64,000 nt of DNA, from NCBI RefSeq assembly GCF_039535785.1, contig NZ_BAAAXV010000009.1:1922001-1986000 (forward strand). The letters are read 5' to 3'. The notes under the pieces were generated by a model. The model made no database searches, was not told the origin of the DNA, and worked only from the letters and a program-made list of their open reading frames with translations. Below, piece after piece: positions 8,409 through 16,030 of the stretch; position 1 is the first letter of the stretch, and each line of letters starts with the position of its first letter. Origin of the DNA: Nonomuraea helvata (GTDB lineage Bacteria > Actinomycetota > Actinomycetes > Streptosporangiales > Streptosporangiaceae). The position numbers were made by a program, and so were the translations under genes.

Positions 8409-9448
8409 CCCTCGCCGTCCGTTACACGGCTGCCCGAACCCTGGACACGGCGCCCGTCGAACCCACCTCCCCGGGACCGGGTGAGGTCGAGCTGGCCCCC
8501 GCCTACGTCGGCATCTGCGGCACCGATCTCCACATCTTCCACGGTGACATGGACGCCCGGGTCAGCACACCCGCGGTCCTGGGGCACGAGATGTCCGGCC
8601 GTGTCCTCCGTGTCGGGCCGGACGTCGAAGGCTGGCGGCCCGGCGACGCGGTCACCGTGATGCCGCTGCGCTGGGACGACAGCTGCCCCGCCTGCCGCGC
8701 AGGCAACCAGCACATCTGCCAGCACCTGGATTTCATCGGTATCGACTCCCCGGGCGCGATGCAGCAGCGCTGGATCGTGCCCGCCGCCACCCTCGTACGG
8801 CTGCCCGATTCGCTCCCCCTGGACCGCGCCGCGCTCGTCGAACCCACTGCGGTGGCGGTACACGACGTGGGCCGGGCCCGAGTGCGGGACGGTGAGCGGG
8901 TGGTCGTCGTGGGCGGCGGACCCATCGGCATCCTGATCGCGCTGGTCGCGCGCGCCACCGGTGCCGAAGTCCGCGTGGTGGAGCTGAGCGGCCACCGGCG
9001 GATCCTGGCGCAGAAGTTGGGGCTGACCGCCTGGAACCCGGCTGCCGAGGACGTGCCCGAACTGGTCCGGCAGTGGACCGGCGACGCAGGCGCGGATGTC
9101 GCATTCGAGGTCTCCGGCGCGGCAGGCGGTGTGGACACCGCGGTCCAAGTGCTGGGCGTACGCGGCCGGCTGTGCCTCGTGGCCATCCACCCCCGGCCTC
9201 GAGAGGTCGACCTGCATCGGTTCTTCTGGCGCGAACTGACCCTCATCGGCGCAAGGCTGTACGACCGTTCAGACTTCGAGAAGGCGGTCACGCTGGTTGC
9301 CGACGCCACCATCCCCGCCGAGCAGCTGATCAGCAAGGTGGTACCACTCACCCAGGCGCCCGCCGCGTTCGAAGCGCTCGAGGCGGGTGGCGACGTCATG
9401 AAGATCCTCGTGGACTGCACCGACGACGCACAGGGAGCAGCCGTATGA
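8405..9448 (+). CDS. Zinc-dependent medium-chain dehydrogenase
   Basis: NAD(P)-dependent polyol or sugar dehydrogenase of the threonine/sorbitol dehydrogenase group, 347 residues. Seen: catalytic zinc region GICGTDLH and GHEMSG, structural zinc cysteines CPACRAGNQHIC, and the Rossmann motif VVGGGPIG. Start overlaps the mutarotase stop by 4 bases. In this operon it could oxidise a pathway intermediate such as 2-keto-3-deoxy-fuconate or its C4 position, or accept another sugar alcohol. Two further oxidoreductases follow, so its exact step is not settled. Confidence 0.85.
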   Translation: MTLAVRYTAARTLDTAPVEPTSPGPGEVELAPAYVGICGTDLHIFHGDMDARVSTPAVLGHEMSGRVLRVGPDVEGWRPGDAVTVMPLRWDDSCPACRAGNQHICQHLDFIGIDSPGAMQQRWIVPAATLVRLPDSLPLDRAALVEPTAVAVHDVGRARVRDGERVVVVGGGPIGILIALVARATGAEVRVVELSGHRRILAQKLGLTAWNPAAEDVPELVRQWTGDAGADVAFEVSGAAGGVDTAVQVLGVRGRLCLVAIHPRPREVDLHRFFWRELTLIGARLYDRSDFEKAVTLVADATIPAEQLISKVVPLTQAPAAFEALEAGGDVMKILVDCTDDAQGAAV

Positions 9449-10206
9449 CTGCCTTCGACCTCACGGGAAGACTTGCCGTTGTCACCGGCGCCCGGCGCGG
9501 CATCGGCCGGGCCATGGCCCGGGCGCTGGCCGAGGCCGGCGCCGACGTCATCGGCGTCAGCGCCAACCTGGAGGAGTCCGGCAGCGCCGTCGAGAAGGAC
9601 GTCATTGCCGCAGGCCGTACCTTCGAGGCGATCCGCACCGACTTCGCCGACACCGAGGCCGTCCGGGCCCTGGCCACGGACCTCGCTGGACGTGAGCGAC
9701 CGGTGGACATCCTGGTCAACAATGCGGGCACCATCCGCCGCGCCCCGACGTCCGAACACGCCGACGCCGACTGGGAGCTGGTCCTCCAGGTCAACCTCAG
9801 CGCTCAGTTCAAGCTGACCAGGGCGGTGGGCGCGGCGATGGTGTCCCGAGGCTACGGGAAGATCATTTTCACGGCGTCGCTGCTCAGCTTCCAGGGCGGC
9901 ATCAATGTGCCCGGCTACACCGCCGCCAAGCACGGTGTCGCCGGCCTGACCAAGGCGCTGGCCAACGAGTGGGCCCCGCACGGCGTCAACGTCAACGCCA
10001 TCGCGCCCGGCTACATCGCTACCGACAACACTCAGGCTCTCCAGGACGATCCGGCGCGCAGCCGGGCGATCCTGGACCGCATCCCGGCCGGGCGGTGGGG
10101 CACCGCCGACGATCTCGCGGGCGCCACCGTGTTCCTGGCCTCCGACGGCGCCGCCTACGTGCACGGCGCCGTCCTCCCCGTCGACGGCGGATGGCTGGGC
10201 CGATGA
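9445..10206 (+). CDS. SDR-family oxidoreductase, candidate ketodeoxyfuconate dehydrogenase
   Basis: Classical short-chain dehydrogenase of 253 residues: cofactor motif TGARRGIGRAMA, NNAGT, catalytic Ser in TASLLS and YTAAK active site. It resembles gluconate 5-dehydrogenase / 2-keto-3-deoxy-L-fuconate 4-dehydrogenase enzymes, which suits a step after fuconate dehydratase. The ATGA start-stop overlap with the previous gene shows translational coupling. Substrate is inferred from context. Confidence 0.85.
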   Translation: MTAFDLTGRLAVVTGARRGIGRAMARALAEAGADVIGVSANLEESGSAVEKDVIAAGRTFEAIRTDFADTEAVRALATDLAGRERPVDILVNNAGTIRRAPTSEHADADWELVLQVNLSAQFKLTRAVGAAMVSRGYGKIIFTASLLSFQGGINVPGYTAAKHGVAGLTKALANEWAPHGVNVNAIAPGYIATDNTQALQDDPARSRAILDRIPAGRWGTADDLAGATVFLASDGAAYVHGAVLPVDGGWLGR

Positions 10207-10328
10207 CTATGGGCGCCGGCACCGTGCTCTCCCCCGAGCAGGTGGGCGGGCCATGGCAGCCGGCGCCCGCTTCGTGGTCTCGCCCGCCGGCCGGCGGCCG
10301 CCCGACTCGCACTCCCCAGGAGCACACC

Positions 10329-11342
10329 TTGCGACACCGGAAGATCACGAACACCTCTGTCGAGCTCAGCGAACTCGGCTTCGGGGCCTCCGTCATAGGC
10401 AATCTCCACCGCGTCACACCGGCCCTCGACGCGGCAGCCGCGGTCGAAGCGGCCTGGGACGCAGGCATCCGGTACTTCGACACAGCACCCCACTACGGCC
10501 TGGGCCTGTCCGAGCACCGCCTGGGCGCCGCGCTGCGGGACCGTCCGCGGAACGAGTACGTCATATCTTCCAAAGTGGGCCGTCTGCTGGTGCCCAACGA
10601 GCGGCCGCGCGGGGTCGACGACGAGGGTTTCGTCGTCCGGGACGACCTGCGCAGGCAGTGGGACTTCAGCCGGGACGGGGTACTGCGTTCCATCGAGGCG
10701 ACACTGGAGCGCACGGGCCTCGACCGTCTGGACGTCGTCTACCTGCACGACCCCGACGACCACTGGAGGCAGGCCGCCGAGGAGGCCATGCCCGTCCTGG
10801 CGGAACTACGCGGCCAAGGGGTGATCGGCGCCATCGGCGCCGGCATGAACCAGTCGGCCATGCTCGCCCGCTTCCTGCGTGACACCGCCGCCGACGTGGT
10901 GATGCTCGCCGGCCGCTACACGCTCCTCGACCAGTCGGCATTGGACGACGTCCTGCCCGCCGCTCAGGAACTGGACAAAAGTGTGGTGGCGGTCGGTGTG
11001 TTCAATTCGGGACTGCTCTCCCTCGACCGGCCCGCCGAGGGCATGAAGTACGACTACCGGGACGCGCCGCCTGCCCTGGTCGCCCGTGCCCTGGCGATCG
11101 CCGAGGTCTGCGTGGCGCACGGCACGACTCTCCCGGCAGCGGCGATTGCCTTTCCGTACACCCATCCCCATATCATCAACGTCACCCTGGGCATGCGGAA
11201 TGCTGAGCAGGTCGCGCGGAACGCGGAACTCCACCGTCGGCACATCCCCGAAGGACTTTGGGAGGACCTCCGTACCCAAGGATTGATCAGATCGGACGTG
11301 CCCGCCGGGAAGGGGCACCAGAGGAGTTCGCATTGTCTTTGA
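10329..11342 (+). CDS. Aldo/keto reductase, candidate L-fucose dehydrogenase
   Basis: NAD(P)-dependent aldose 1-dehydrogenase-like protein (D-threo-aldose / L-fucose dehydrogenase branch), 337 residues. AKR tetrad elements are visible: FDTAPHYG (Asp, Tyr), ISSKVG (Lys) and VYLHDPD (His). It would oxidise L-fucose to the lactone, the first catabolic step. I chose TTG at 10329 because CAGGAG lies just upstream and homology begins there. An in-frame ATG at 10203 overlaps the SDR stop and would add 42 poorly conserved residues. Confidence 0.85.
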   Translation: MRHRKITNTSVELSELGFGASVIGNLHRVTPALDAAAAVEAAWDAGIRYFDTAPHYGLGLSEHRLGAALRDRPRNEYVISSKVGRLLVPNERPRGVDDEGFVVRDDLRRQWDFSRDGVLRSIEATLERTGLDRLDVVYLHDPDDHWRQAAEEAMPVLAELRGQGVIGAIGAGMNQSAMLARFLRDTAADVVMLAGRYTLLDQSALDDVLPAAQELDKSVVAVGVFNSGLLSLDRPAEGMKYDYRDAPPALVARALAIAEVCVAHGTTLPAAAIAFPYTHPHIINVTLGMRNAEQVARNAELHRRHIPEGLWEDLRTQGLIRSDVPAGKGHQRSSHCL

Positions 11343-12037
11343 CCGACAAGGCCATTGAGCAGATCCGTGAGCTGATCCGCACCGGAGCCCTGCCACCGGG
11401 TTCGAAGCTTCCACCGGAACCGGACCTGGCCGCTCAACTGGGCCTGTCCCGCAACCTCGCGCGGGAAGCGGTCAAGGCACTGGCTGTCGCGCGAGTCCTG
11501 GAGATCCGGCGTGGGGACGGCACGTACGTGACCAGCCTGCAGCCGAGTCTGCTCTTCGAGGGTCTCGGCGGGGCTGTGGAGCTGCTGCAGGGCGACTCGG
11601 CCGCCCTGCAGGATCTGATGGAGGTACGTCGGCTCCTCGAACCGGTCGCCACAGCACTGGCCGCAATCCGGATCTCCGACGAACAACTCGCCGAGGTGCA
11701 ACAGCACTTGGACGCCATGCGTGAGGCCCGCGACGACGTCGAACGGCTCAACGCCCACGACGCGGCCTTCCACCGTGCCGTCGTCTCAGCCACGGGCAAC
11801 GACACGCTGCTCACCCTCCTGGAGGCCATCTCCGGCCGTACGTTGCGCGCCCGCATCTGGCGTGGCCTCGTTGACGCCGACGCTGCGGGCCGCACCCTCG
11901 CCGAGCACGAGGCGATCTTCACGGCCCTGTCCACCCGTGACGCCGCTCTCAGCCAGGCCGCTGCACTGCTGCACGTCAGTAGCACCGAACGGGGATTGAG
12001 GGAATACCTGCGCACCACCGAATCCCTCCCCGGCTGA
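11333..12037 (+). CDS. GntR/FadR-family (FCD domain) transcriptional regulator
   Basis: Likely local repressor of the sugar operon. 234 residues: winged helix-turn-helix at about 5-70 (LPPEPDLAAQLGLSRNLARE), then the all-helical FCD ligand domain with metal-binding His/Asp positions (AFHRAVV, AEHEAI). The TTG start has GAGGAG seven bases upstream and overlaps the aldo/keto reductase stop by 10 bases, so regulator and catabolic genes are co-translated. Ligand probably a fuconate-pathway acid (inferred). Confidence 0.9.
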   Translation: MSLTDKAIEQIRELIRTGALPPGSKLPPEPDLAAQLGLSRNLAREAVKALAVARVLEIRRGDGTYVTSLQPSLLFEGLGGAVELLQGDSAALQDLMEVRRLLEPVATALAAIRISDEQLAEVQQHLDAMREARDDVERLNAHDAAFHRAVVSATGNDTLLTLLEAISGRTLRARIWRGLVDADAAGRTLAEHEAIFTALSTRDAALSQAAALLHVSSTERGLREYLRTTESLPG

Positions 12038-12066
12038 GCGCCGACGGCGCACGGCACCGGCCGTTC

Positions 12067-12167
12067 GGGGGCATGGACTGTCCGGCGGTGTCCACGCCCG
12101 TCCGGAAGAATCTGGAGACGTCCCCGCCATGGAAAAGGGCCTCTGACCTACGGGTCAGGGGCCCTTT
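12067..12167. repeat. Right direct repeat bracketing the fucose operon (DR-R)
   Basis: Diverged copy of 1204-1374 in the same orientation, starting 30 bases after the regulator stop. It keeps the outer blocks and the CCGCCA-hairpin end but lacks the tRNA-like middle. Together the copies frame about 10.7 kb. Confidence 0.58.
12134..12167. terminator. Terminator hairpin downstream of the sugar operon
   Basis: AAAGGGCCTCTGACC and a 14/15 complementary arm enclose TACG. It stands between the end of the sugar operon and the convergent gene at 12211-12507, so it may serve both. Confidence 0.7.
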
Positions 12168-12210
12168 CTCGGTGCCGGGACGAGCGTGAGCCCGTCCCTT
12201 TCTCTCATTC

Positions 12211-12507
12211 TCAGTTGGGCAGCTCCAGGACCCTGGCGTGCAGGATCGATCGTTGGTGCAGGGCCGCGCGCAACGCGCGATGCAGGCCGTCCTCCAGATA
12301 AAGCTCGCCCTGCCACTGCACCACGTGCGGGAAAAGATCCCCGTAGAACGTGGAGTCGGCGGCGAGCAACGAGTGCAGGTCCAGCATGGCCTTCGTGGTG
12401 ATCAACGAGTCGAGCCGGACCTGCCGTGGAGGGATCTGCGCCCACTCGCGGTGCGTCAGACCGTGTTCGGGATAAGGGCGTCCGTCGCCGACAAGCTTGA
12501 AGATCAC
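12211..12507 (-). CDS. Conserved actinobacterial small protein (VapB-antitoxin-like in some annotations)
   Basis: About 98 residues with the conserved core IFKLVGDGRPYPEHG, PRQVRLDSLITTK and FPHVVQWQGELYLEDGLHR. I recognise this as a widespread actinobacterial family; databases often label it VapB-like, but no toxin gene is next to it and the C-terminal part looks more like a ParB-type fold, so function is unknown. The GTG start at 12507 is preferred for its G-rich ribosome-binding site; an ATG at 12549 would add 14 residues. It lies convergent with the sugar operon. Confidence 0.68.
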   Translation of the reverse strand: MIFKLVGDGRPYPEHGLTHREWAQIPPRQVRLDSLITTKAMLDLHSLLAADSTFYGDLFPHVVQWQGELYLEDGLHRALRAALHQRSILHARVLELPN

Positions 12508-12555
12508 CCCCCCGATTTTAGGAGAGAATTCGAATCCTTGCGCTGTCATGAAGCG

Positions 12556-13410
12556 TCAGCGCAGCTCATCCAGTCCGCAGTCACCGGGTTTACCGTTTTC
12601 GTAGCCGCGTTGGAAGGCGGCGACTCGTTGCTCGGAACTGCCGTGCGTGAACGATTCGGGATCGACTCTGCCGGTGGTGCGCTGCTGGATTCTGTCGTCG
12701 CCGACCGCCGCGGCCGCGTCCAGGGCTTCGGAGATCTCCGCCGTGGTGAACGGCTTGTCGTAGAAGCCGGTCTGGACCGCGTTGTGCGCCCAGACGCCGG
12801 CGTAGCAGTCGGCCTGGAGCTCGATGGCGACCGACGAGCCGCTGGAGCCGAGCGCGCCGAGCAGGTCCTGTGCGTGGTGGCCGTACTCGTGGGCGATCAC
12901 GTACGCCTGCGCGAACGGGCCGCCCCTGGCGCCGAACTGGCTGTGGAGCTGCTCGAAGAAGCTCAGGTCGAGGTAGACGCGCTGGTCGCCGGGGCAGTAG
13001 AACGGGCCGACGGCCGAGCTGGCGGTGCCGCAGCTCGTCTTCAACTGCCCTGAGTACAGGACGGTCTTGGCCGGCCGATATCCGGAAATTTCCTTCTTCC
13101 AGTAGTCCTGGATGCTGTTGACCACGCCCACCACGCGGCACTTCTCCGATTGGTCGGCATCCTTGCCCGTATGGCACTGCTCGGCCAGGTTGGATGCAGG
13201 CCGTTGCCGGGCCGGCTCGCTGCTCCCGCCGCCGCCGCCGCCCACGTTGTTGAGCACGAAGACCAGCACGAGCACGATCAGGCTGACGATGCCACCACCG
13301 CCGATGATCATGCCGCCGGGGAAACCGCCGCCTCCGCCGCCTCCGCCCGAATATCCGCCGGCGTCCTCCACCTGCGAGGGGTCGAGTTCGACGTCGTCTC
13401 TGAAGTCCAT
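12556..13410 (-). CDS. Neutral zinc metallopeptidase, YpfJ family (copy 1)
   Basis: Membrane-anchored metallopeptidase of 284 residues. A short acidic N-terminus (LDPSQVED) is followed by a Gly-rich linker, one membrane helix (about 38-56), a Gly/Ser linker and the catalytic domain with zinc motif HEYGHH and the downstream ELQADCYAGVWA helix that supplies the third ligand. The domain faces outside by topology. It is tandem with a close paralog upstream (13465-14409), 55 bases apart. Substrate unknown. Confidence 0.9.
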   Translation of the reverse strand: MDFRDDVELDPSQVEDAGGYSGGGGGGGGFPGGMIIGGGGIVSLIVLVLVFVLNNVGGGGGGSSEPARQRPASNLAEQCHTGKDADQSEKCRVVGVVNSIQDYWKKEISGYRPAKTVLYSGQLKTSCGTASSAVGPFYCPGDQRVYLDLSFFEQLHSQFGARGGPFAQAYVIAHEYGHHAQDLLGALGSSGSSVAIELQADCYAGVWAHNAVQTGFYDKPFTTAEISEALDAAAAVGDDRIQQRTTGRVDPESFTHGSSEQRVAAFQRGYENGKPGDCGLDELR

Positions 13411-13464
13411 TCTGACGTCCCTTCTGGGGGTGCCACCCGACTGACAGCTTCCCCGACGGTCCGT

Positions 13465-14409
13465 CTAAATACCTCCGGAGAACGTGTCACACCGCTTCGG
13501 GTCCCCGCTCTCGTACCCGACAGTGAACCACTTCTCCCGCTGCAGCGACGTGCCGTGGGTGAAGGCGTCGGGGGTCACGCGGCCCTGTGTGCGCCGCTGG
13601 ATGCTGTCGTCCCCCACCGCCGCGGCCGCGCTGAGCGCCTGGTCGATGTCCTTCTTGGAGAACGGCTCGCGGAAGAAGCCGGTCTTGACCGCGTTCTGCG
13701 CCCAGACGCCCGCGTAGCAGTCGGCCTGTAGCTCCAGTCGCACCGATGCGCCGCCGGCGCCCGGCCTGCTGCCGGTGCCGACTCTGCTCATGGTGCCGAG
13801 CAGGCCCTGCACGTGGTGGCCGTACTCGTGGGCGATCACGTACGCCTGTGCGAACGGACCGCCCTCCGCGCCGAAGTCCCGCTGGAGCGTGTCGAAGAAC
13901 GTCAGATCGAGGTAGACCTTGCGATCGGCGGGACAGTAGAAGGGGCCCACGGCGTAGTCGGCCGTGCCGCAGCCGGTGTTGACCGCCTGCGTGAACAGCA
14001 CGGTCTTCGCGGGCGTGTACGTCCTGCGCCCGCGCTCGTCGAACGCCTGCCGCCAGTACGACTGGATGCTGTTGACCGTCCCGACGACGCGGCAGTCCTC
14101 GGACTGCTGGGCGTCGGCCCCGGTACGGCAGCGAGCGGCCAGATTGCCGGCCGGGCCGGGGGCGCCCGGGGCACTCGGCTGCTGCCCGCCACCCTGCCCC
14201 CCGCCCTGCCTGGCGCTCTCGTTGCCGCTGAACGGCGACGGGAAGACCCCGAACAGGAACATCCCGGCCACCGTCAGGATCAAGAGGAGGCAGCCGCCGC
14301 CCCGGCCGCCGATGGGCACCATGCAGCCGCCCCCGCCCGGCCGCGGACGGGAGGCCCGCACGTCCTCGACCTGCGACGGATCAAGCTGCGCGTCGTCGTC
14401 GAACTGCAT
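13465..14409 (-). CDS. Neutral zinc metallopeptidase, YpfJ family (copy 2)
   Basis: Paralog of the preceding gene, 314 residues from the ATG at 14409 (MQFDDDAQLDPSQVED). Same layout: LDPSQVED start, membrane helix around 30-50, proline/glycine linker, then HEYGHH and ELQADCYAGVWA. It has an extra insertion around TMSRVGTGSRPGAGG after the zinc helix. Both copies keep all catalytic residues, so neither looks decayed. A nearby upstream ATG (14421) would add four residues. Confidence 0.9.
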   Translation of the reverse strand: MQFDDDAQLDPSQVEDVRASRPRPGGGGCMVPIGGRGGGCLLLILTVAGMFLFGVFPSPFSGNESARQGGGQGGGQQPSAPGAPGPAGNLAARCRTGADAQQSEDCRVVGTVNSIQSYWRQAFDERGRRTYTPAKTVLFTQAVNTGCGTADYAVGPFYCPADRKVYLDLTFFDTLQRDFGAEGGPFAQAYVIAHEYGHHVQGLLGTMSRVGTGSRPGAGGASVRLELQADCYAGVWAQNAVKTGFFREPFSKKDIDQALSAAAAVGDDSIQRRTQGRVTPDAFTHGTSLQREKWFTVGYESGDPKRCDTFSGGI

Positions 14410-14499
14410 GCCTCCCCTCATCCCCAGTAATGACTTGATTACGCAGGGCTATAGCCCGATGTAATGCAGAATCGGCTCTATGTACGCTAATCTTCCGAT

Positions 14500-15141
14500 A
14501 TGACGGGTGGATTGATCGGGATCGCGCTGGTTTCGCTGGGCATGGTTCTCACGCCAGGACCGAACATGGTCTATCTGATCTCACGATCGATCACCCAGGG
14601 CCGCCGGGCGGGCCTGATCTCCCTCACCGGCGTCGTCCTCGGCTTCACCCTCTACCTGACCGCGACGTGCCTGGGGCTGACGGCCATCTTCGCGTACGTG
14701 CCGGTCGCGTACACGGTGCTCAAGCTGGCCGGCGCCGGGTACCTGCTCTGGCTTGCCTGGAACGCCCTCAAGCCGGGTGGCACCTCGGCCTTCCAGCCGC
14801 GCGACCTCGAGCCCGAGCGCCCGCGCAAGCTGTTCGGCATGGGCCTGCTCACCTGCCTGCTCAACCCCAAGATCGCCATCCTGTACCTGTCGCTGCTCCC
14901 GCAGTTCATCGACCCGGCCATGGGACACGTGCTGCTGCAGAGCCTGGCGCTCGGCTCGGTCCAGATCGTGGTCGCGACCACGGTCAACGCCCTGATCGCC
15001 ATCTCGGCCGGCGCCCTGGCCGCCTTCCTGGCCCGCCGCCCGCTCTGGCTCCGCGTCCAGCGCTACGTCACGGGCACGGTGCTCGGCGTCTTCGCCGTAC
15101 ACATGGCCACGGACCGCTCGAAGGCCCTCGTCGCCACCTAG
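14500..15141 (+). CDS. LysE-family amino acid/metabolite exporter
   Basis: Inner-membrane efflux protein of 213 residues with about six hydrophobic segments and the family N-terminal signature TPGPNMVYLISRSITQG. Homologs export lysine, threonine or homoserine lactone; the substrate here is not predictable. Divergent from the metallopeptidase pair with a 90-base intergenic region that probably holds both promoters. Confidence 0.88.
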   Translation: MTGGLIGIALVSLGMVLTPGPNMVYLISRSITQGRRAGLISLTGVVLGFTLYLTATCLGLTAIFAYVPVAYTVLKLAGAGYLLWLAWNALKPGGTSAFQPRDLEPERPRKLFGMGLLTCLLNPKIAILYLSLLPQFIDPAMGHVLLQSLALGSVQIVVATTVNALIAISAGALAAFLARRPLWLRVQRYVTGTVLGVFAVHMATDRSKALVAT

Positions 15142-15157
15142 CGGCAACCGCCCCGAG

Positions 15158-15367
15158 CTATCGGGACGTGGCCGGGCAGAACTCCGCGGAGAGCACGTCG
15201 TTGAAGACGCTCAGCGGAGCCCAGTCTCCGTTGAGCTGGCTCGTGACGCAGTGCTTGCCGTCACGCGTCCCCATGGAGTAGCTCCAGGAACCGTACGTGG
15301 CGCCGGGCCTACGCCGCCAGACAGACAGCCGACCGTCGGTCTGACGTTTGCGATGATCAATGAATGT
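15158..15367 (-). pseudogene. Fragment of a secreted-type hypothetical protein
   Basis: On the minus strand a frame without a credible start encodes GATYGSWSYSMGTRDGKHCV, then TSQLNGDWAPLSVFND and a C-terminal AEFCPATSR before the stop at 15158-15160. The two cysteines and aromatic-rich composition look like the end of a small exported protein whose 5' part is gone. The stop of the 15368-15961 gene is immediately upstream in the same frame. I do not recognise the family. Confidence 0.3.
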
Positions 15368-15961
15368 TCAGGTAGTGCGCGGGAGTGGCGGCAGCGGCAG
15401 GGGGAGCCCGGGCAGGCCGTCGATGCTGGTCGCGACGTGCTCCTTCTCCTGGAAGTACGCGTCGAGCGACTCGTCGGTCTCGCGCGCGAAACGCGAGGCG
15501 TGCAGCGGCCGGTCCTCCTCATAGGTCATGAACGGGACGGCATACCCGCAGGTGTCGCGGATCTTCTCCGCGGTCACAACGATGATCGCGCGCAGGCCGT
15601 GCAGGCTCGGGTCGATGTCCGGGAAATAACCCATCAGCTCGTCCCAACGCGGATCGTCGCGGAAGACCGGCTCTCCGCGGCCGTGCACGCGCACAATGTT
15701 GGGCGGACCCTCGAAGGCGCACCACATCAGGGTGATGCGGCCGTTCTCGCGCAGATGGGCGATCGTCTCGGCGTTGCTGCCGGCGAAATCGAGGTAGGCC
15801 ACGGTCAGTTCGTCGAGCACGGCGAACGAGCCGTTCAGGCCCTTGGGCGAGAGATTGATGGTGCCGTCGCCGCCGAGCGGCGCGGTCGCGGTGAAGAAAA
15901 TGTGCTGCGCCTCGATGAAGGCACGCAGCCTGCCGTCTATCCGCTCGTAGCTCTTCCCCAT
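15368..15961 (-). CDS. Pyridoxamine 5'-phosphate oxidase-like flavin/F420-binding protein
   Basis: Split-beta-barrel protein of 197 residues, pyridoxamine-phosphate-oxidase family. Visible: N-terminal helix, the first barrel strand HIFFTATAPLGGDGTINLSPKG (cofactor phosphate loop region), and RITLMWCAFEGPPNIVRVHG. Members use FMN or F420 for reductions; the substrate is unknown. It is a single gene facing the fragment at 15158-15367. Confidence 0.82.
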   Translation of the reverse strand: MGKSYERIDGRLRAFIEAQHIFFTATAPLGGDGTINLSPKGLNGSFAVLDELTVAYLDFAGSNAETIAHLRENGRITLMWCAFEGPPNIVRVHGRGEPVFRDDPRWDELMGYFPDIDPSLHGLRAIIVVTAEKIRDTCGYAVPFMTYEEDRPLHASRFARETDESLDAYFQEKEHVATSIDGLPGLPLPLPPLPRTT

Positions 15962-16030
15962 GGCCCGATTATGACGGGGGTGGTCGTTTTCGCCGCTCCC
16001 TCGACCACCCCACGGACTCGATCACGCCCC

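Noticed and set aside
12134..12167. CRISPR-like repeat because it recurs at 1341
   Set aside because: Only two copies 10.8 kb apart, both hairpins with no spacer array. No CRISPR array or cas gene was seen anywhere.
12211..12507. VapBC toxin-antitoxin module
   Set aside because: The antitoxin-like label comes from database naming; there is no adjacent PIN-domain toxin gene.
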